From assembly GCA_024640445.1 (NCBI GenBank), contig JAHEEZ010000156.1:1-8577 (forward strand): a DNA stretch of 8,577 bases, in the 5' to 3' direction. A program made the position numbers and the translations under genes. Shown here in pieces: positions 7,269 to 8,577 of the stretch; position 1 is the first letter of the stretch, and the number at the start of each line of letters is the position of its first letter. Origin of the DNA: Acidobacteriota bacterium. Lineage in GTDB: Bacteria; Acidobacteriota; Blastocatellia; Pyrinomonadales; Pyrinomonadaceae. The notes below the pieces were generated by a model. The model saw only the letters and a list, made by a program, of their open reading frames with translations. It ran no database searches and was not told the origin of the DNA.

Positions 7269-7686
7269 CAGGGAAAAGATACTGGTCCTCTGCACGGGAA
7301 ACTCGGCGCGCAGCCAGATGGCGGAAGGGCTCATCCGTCATATATGCACAGACATATATGATGTCTTCAGCGCGGGCACCGAACCCTCATTTGTAAGGCC
7401 TGAAGCGATTCGGGTAATGTCCGAACTCGGGATCGACATTTCCTCGCATCGATCAAAATCGGTGGATGAGTTCGGCGGCAAGAAGATCGAATACATTCTT
7501 ACCGTCTGCGACAACGCGAAAGAGAACTGTCCTTACTTTCCCGCTTCAACGCGCCTGATCCATCACACTTTCGAAGATCCCGCGGCGGTTGAAGGCAGCG
7601 AGGAGGAACGTCTGAATGCGTTCAGAAGGGCCAGGGACGAGATAAAGGCGTATGTGCCGTCGTTTCTCGAGAAGATCGGCGCTTGA
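7261..7686 (+). CDS. arsC: Thioredoxin-coupled arsenate reductase (LMW-phosphatase fold)
   Basis: 141 residues. Reduces arsenate to arsenite in the cytosol, feeding Acr3. The P-loop CTGNSARS has the nucleophile C11. C83 and C90 (TVCDNAKENCP) reproduce the spacing of the Cys82/Cys89 relay in the Staphylococcus pI258 enzyme, so thioredoxin rather than glutaredoxin should regenerate it. D106 in TFEDPAA fits the general acid. I chose the ATG at 7261 because the P-loop then begins at residue 11 as in the family and GGAGG precedes it. The frame opens at 7222, but that only adds 13 residues over acr3. It overlaps acr3 by 8 bases and is the last recognisable gene of the operon. Confidence 0.95.
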
Positions 7687-7697
7687 GCGCCCGGGGA

Positions 7698-7728
7698 ATC
7701 ATTGACCGATCTCCATTTATCATTGACC
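7698..7728. repeat. Two 10-base direct repeats, 21 bases apart
   Basis: ATCATTGACC occurs at 7698-7707 and again at 7719-7728, identical and offset by 21 bases, about two helix turns. They start 12 bases after the arsC stop. They could mark a duplicated target, a protein-binding pair or part of the repeat-like region that follows. Confidence 0.5.
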
Positions 7729-7936
7729 AGTGAGATCAGTACCCCGAGCGGTAGCGACGGGCACAAGAAAGATCAACCGATGAGGCGCAAAAGCGCAGAG
7801 TTTATTTTGGAAAGAGGGAGGCTTGAGAATCTAACTTCGGGACCTCGATCGGCACTTGGAGAAATGAAAAGCCCCGAAGGGACGATGGAAGCTAGCAGTT
7901 CCGGGGTTCGACAATATCCCTGGAGCCGCTTAACGG

Positions 7937-7957
7937 CGGCAGGGTGTTTACCTGCCG
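7937..7957. repeat. Perfect 7-bp inverted repeat (hairpin)
   Basis: CGGCAGG and CCTGCCG are exact complements around the 7-base loop GTGTTTA. This is the strongest stem in the intergenic region. It is preceded by GCCG-CTTAA-CGGC (7925-7937), which shares base 7937, so the two stems would compete or stack. No T run follows on either strand, so a terminator is unlikely. Confidence 0.5.
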
Positions 7958-8004
7958 AGTCCCAAGGCGCAGAGGAAATGGGGATGGGACAGTCAAAAGA
8001 GAAA

Positions 8005-8025
8005 GGACGCGTCTTTCAACGCGCC
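8005..8025 (-). terminator. Candidate terminator of the Spy-like gene
   Basis: GG-A-CGCGT (8005-8012) pairs with ACGCGCC (8019-8025) around CTTTCA with one bulged A. Read on the minus strand, the stem comes 32 bases after the stop and is followed by CCTTTCTCTTTTG, a pyrimidine-rich but imperfect T run. A smaller alternative is a 4-bp stem over the stop codon (AACC-CTA-GGTT) followed directly by more T residues, at about 8051-8064. Either could end the minus transcript; neither is strong. Confidence 0.35.
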
Positions 8026-8057
8026 CCGTATATTCCCCTTGTTCGTAAATAAAAAAC

Positions 8058-8577
8058 CTAGGGTTGTTTTACTACCGGTTCCACAGGCTTCTCGCCTTCC
8101 TTTAGCTTCCATTCTTTCTTTTGCTCACGCCTCTCAATGTACCTCTGCTTTCGGAGTTCCATTCTTTCCTTCCGTTCTGCCTTCATTTGTTCAAGCTTGG
8201 CGTTCTGCTCGGGGGTCAGGAGTCCCAGCACCGTTGCGCGAAGCTGATCGCCGGACTCTTTCATCCCGGCATGTATCTCTTCGATCCTTGCCTTGTCCGC
8301 ATCGGTAAAGCTCCCATCTCGCCGTTTCACCATCAACGTGCGCATTTCATCCATCAAAGGCTTGTTCACAGTCCTGTGGGTTTCCATCAGCGTTCTGATC
8401 TGGCTCTTTTGCGCGTCCGTCAGATCCAGATGGTGAATGCCTCGAAGCATCGAACCAAATCCGCCTCTGTCATGCATTCCGCGGCCTCCACGCATGCCGC
8501 CCATTCCACCTCGACGTTCCATCCTTTCCTGTTTCTCCATTTTCTCTGGATTCGTCTTTGTCGGTGCGTCTTGCGCG
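8058..8577 (-). CDS. Spy/CpxP-like LTXXQ periplasmic protein, N-terminus outside window
   Basis: The frame is open through the right edge, so the start and signal peptide are not visible; 172 residues are seen. The first of them (AQDAPTKTNPEK) look like the mature N-terminus just after a signal-peptidase site. The ATG at 8540 is therefore probably not the start. Two LTXXQ-type motifs, LTDAQ (visible residues 52-56) and LTPEQ (120-124), place it with Spy/CpxP/CnrX-type helical proteins. These act in the periplasm as chaperones or as sensors of envelope or metal stress. The section between the signal and the first motif is rich in Gly, Arg and Met (GGMGGMRGGRGM). The C-terminal 45 residues are an extremely charged Lys/Arg/Glu helix-like tail. 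It converges on arsC and is not in the ars operon. The exact role is not readable. Confidence 0.8.
   Translation of the reverse strand, partial: AQDAPTKTNPEKMEKQERMERRGGMGGMRGGRGMHDRGGFGSMLRGIHHLDLTDAQKSQIRTLMETHRTVNKPLMDEMRTLMVKRRDGSFTDADKARIEEIHAGMKESGDQLRATVLGLLTPEQNAKLEQMKAERKERMELRKQRYIERREQKKEWKLKEGEKPVEPVVKQP

Larger units (their letters stand above)
7687..8057. other. Intergenic region with hairpins and repeat-like motifs (possible dispersed repeat or structured RNA)
   Basis: These 371 bases separate arsC from the convergent Spy-like gene. I see no believable protein gene; the one open frame (7702-8052, +) has no family motif and an unnatural composition. Structure is dense: CCCG/CGGG flanking GAGCGGTAGCGA (7743-7761), GCGC-AAAA-GCGC (7785-7796), CCCCG (7872-7876) facing CGGGG (7902-7906), GCCG/CGGC (7925-7937), CGGCAGG/CCTGCCG (7937-7957) and CGCGT/ACGCG (8008-8023). 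Phrases such as CCCCGAGCGGTAGCGACGGG, GGCGCAAAAGCGCAGAG and GCCCCGAAGGGACGATGGAA remind me of high-copy palindromic repeats in Acidobacteria and Planctomycetes genomes. That is memory, not a search. Confidence 0.5.

Noticed and set aside
7702..8052. Open + frame of about 116 codons after arsC
   Set aside because: No family motif, a composition like translated structured DNA, no convincing ribosome binding site, and it runs through several strong hairpins and repeat-like phrases.

Overview
The window reads as chromosomal DNA of a Gram-negative bacterium with moderate, slightly GC-rich composition. An Acidobacteriota member (Blastocatellia-like) is my best guess. The guess rests on the FecR/fibronectin protein, the style of the CtaA/Cox15 haem A synthase, the CPXCG and DUF5522 small cysteine proteins, and dispersed-repeat-like motifs after arsC. 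It comes from recognition of gene types, not from a search. Exported proteins, including a Spy/CpxP-like protein, fit a cell with a periplasm, and haem A synthase implies aerobic respiration with an aa3-type oxidase.

Layout. Bases 1-737 are the 3' end of a FecR-like surface or periplasmic protein (+). It faces ctaA (743-1684, -) with only 5 bases between the stops. Divergent from ctaA is a tight four-gene run on + (1763-3834): a CPXCG cysteine-rich mini-protein, an exported PqqB-like metallo-beta-lactamase-fold protein, the TlyA rRNA 2'-O-methyltransferase and a DUF5522 mini-protein. Successive genes overlap by 4, 4 and 8 bases, so they are probably translationally coupled. The last gene overlaps the 3' end of arsR by 13 bases, tail to tail.

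The core is an arsenic-resistance locus (3822-7686). arsR (-) is divergent from arsI, a PLP-dependent trans-sulfuration/gamma-lyase enzyme, acr3 and arsC (all +). A near-consensus promoter (TTGACA, 17-bp spacer, TATATT) lies upstream of arsI, with a palindromic operator candidate at the expected start of transcription. ArsI would cleave methylarsenite to arsenite, ArsC would reduce arsenate to arsenite with thioredoxin, Acr3 would export arsenite, and ArsR would sense trivalent arsenicals. The PLP enzyme is the odd member: it sits directly before acr3 and behind two hairpins, one of them terminator-like. It may supply thiols. A bolder idea is that it releases methylarsenite from a gamma-arseno amino acid such as arsinothricin.

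Bases 7687-8057 hold no convincing gene. They hold direct repeats and several hairpins that look like pieces of dispersed palindromic repeats, or a structured RNA. The window closes with a Spy/CpxP-like LTXXQ protein (-) whose signal peptide lies beyond the right edge.
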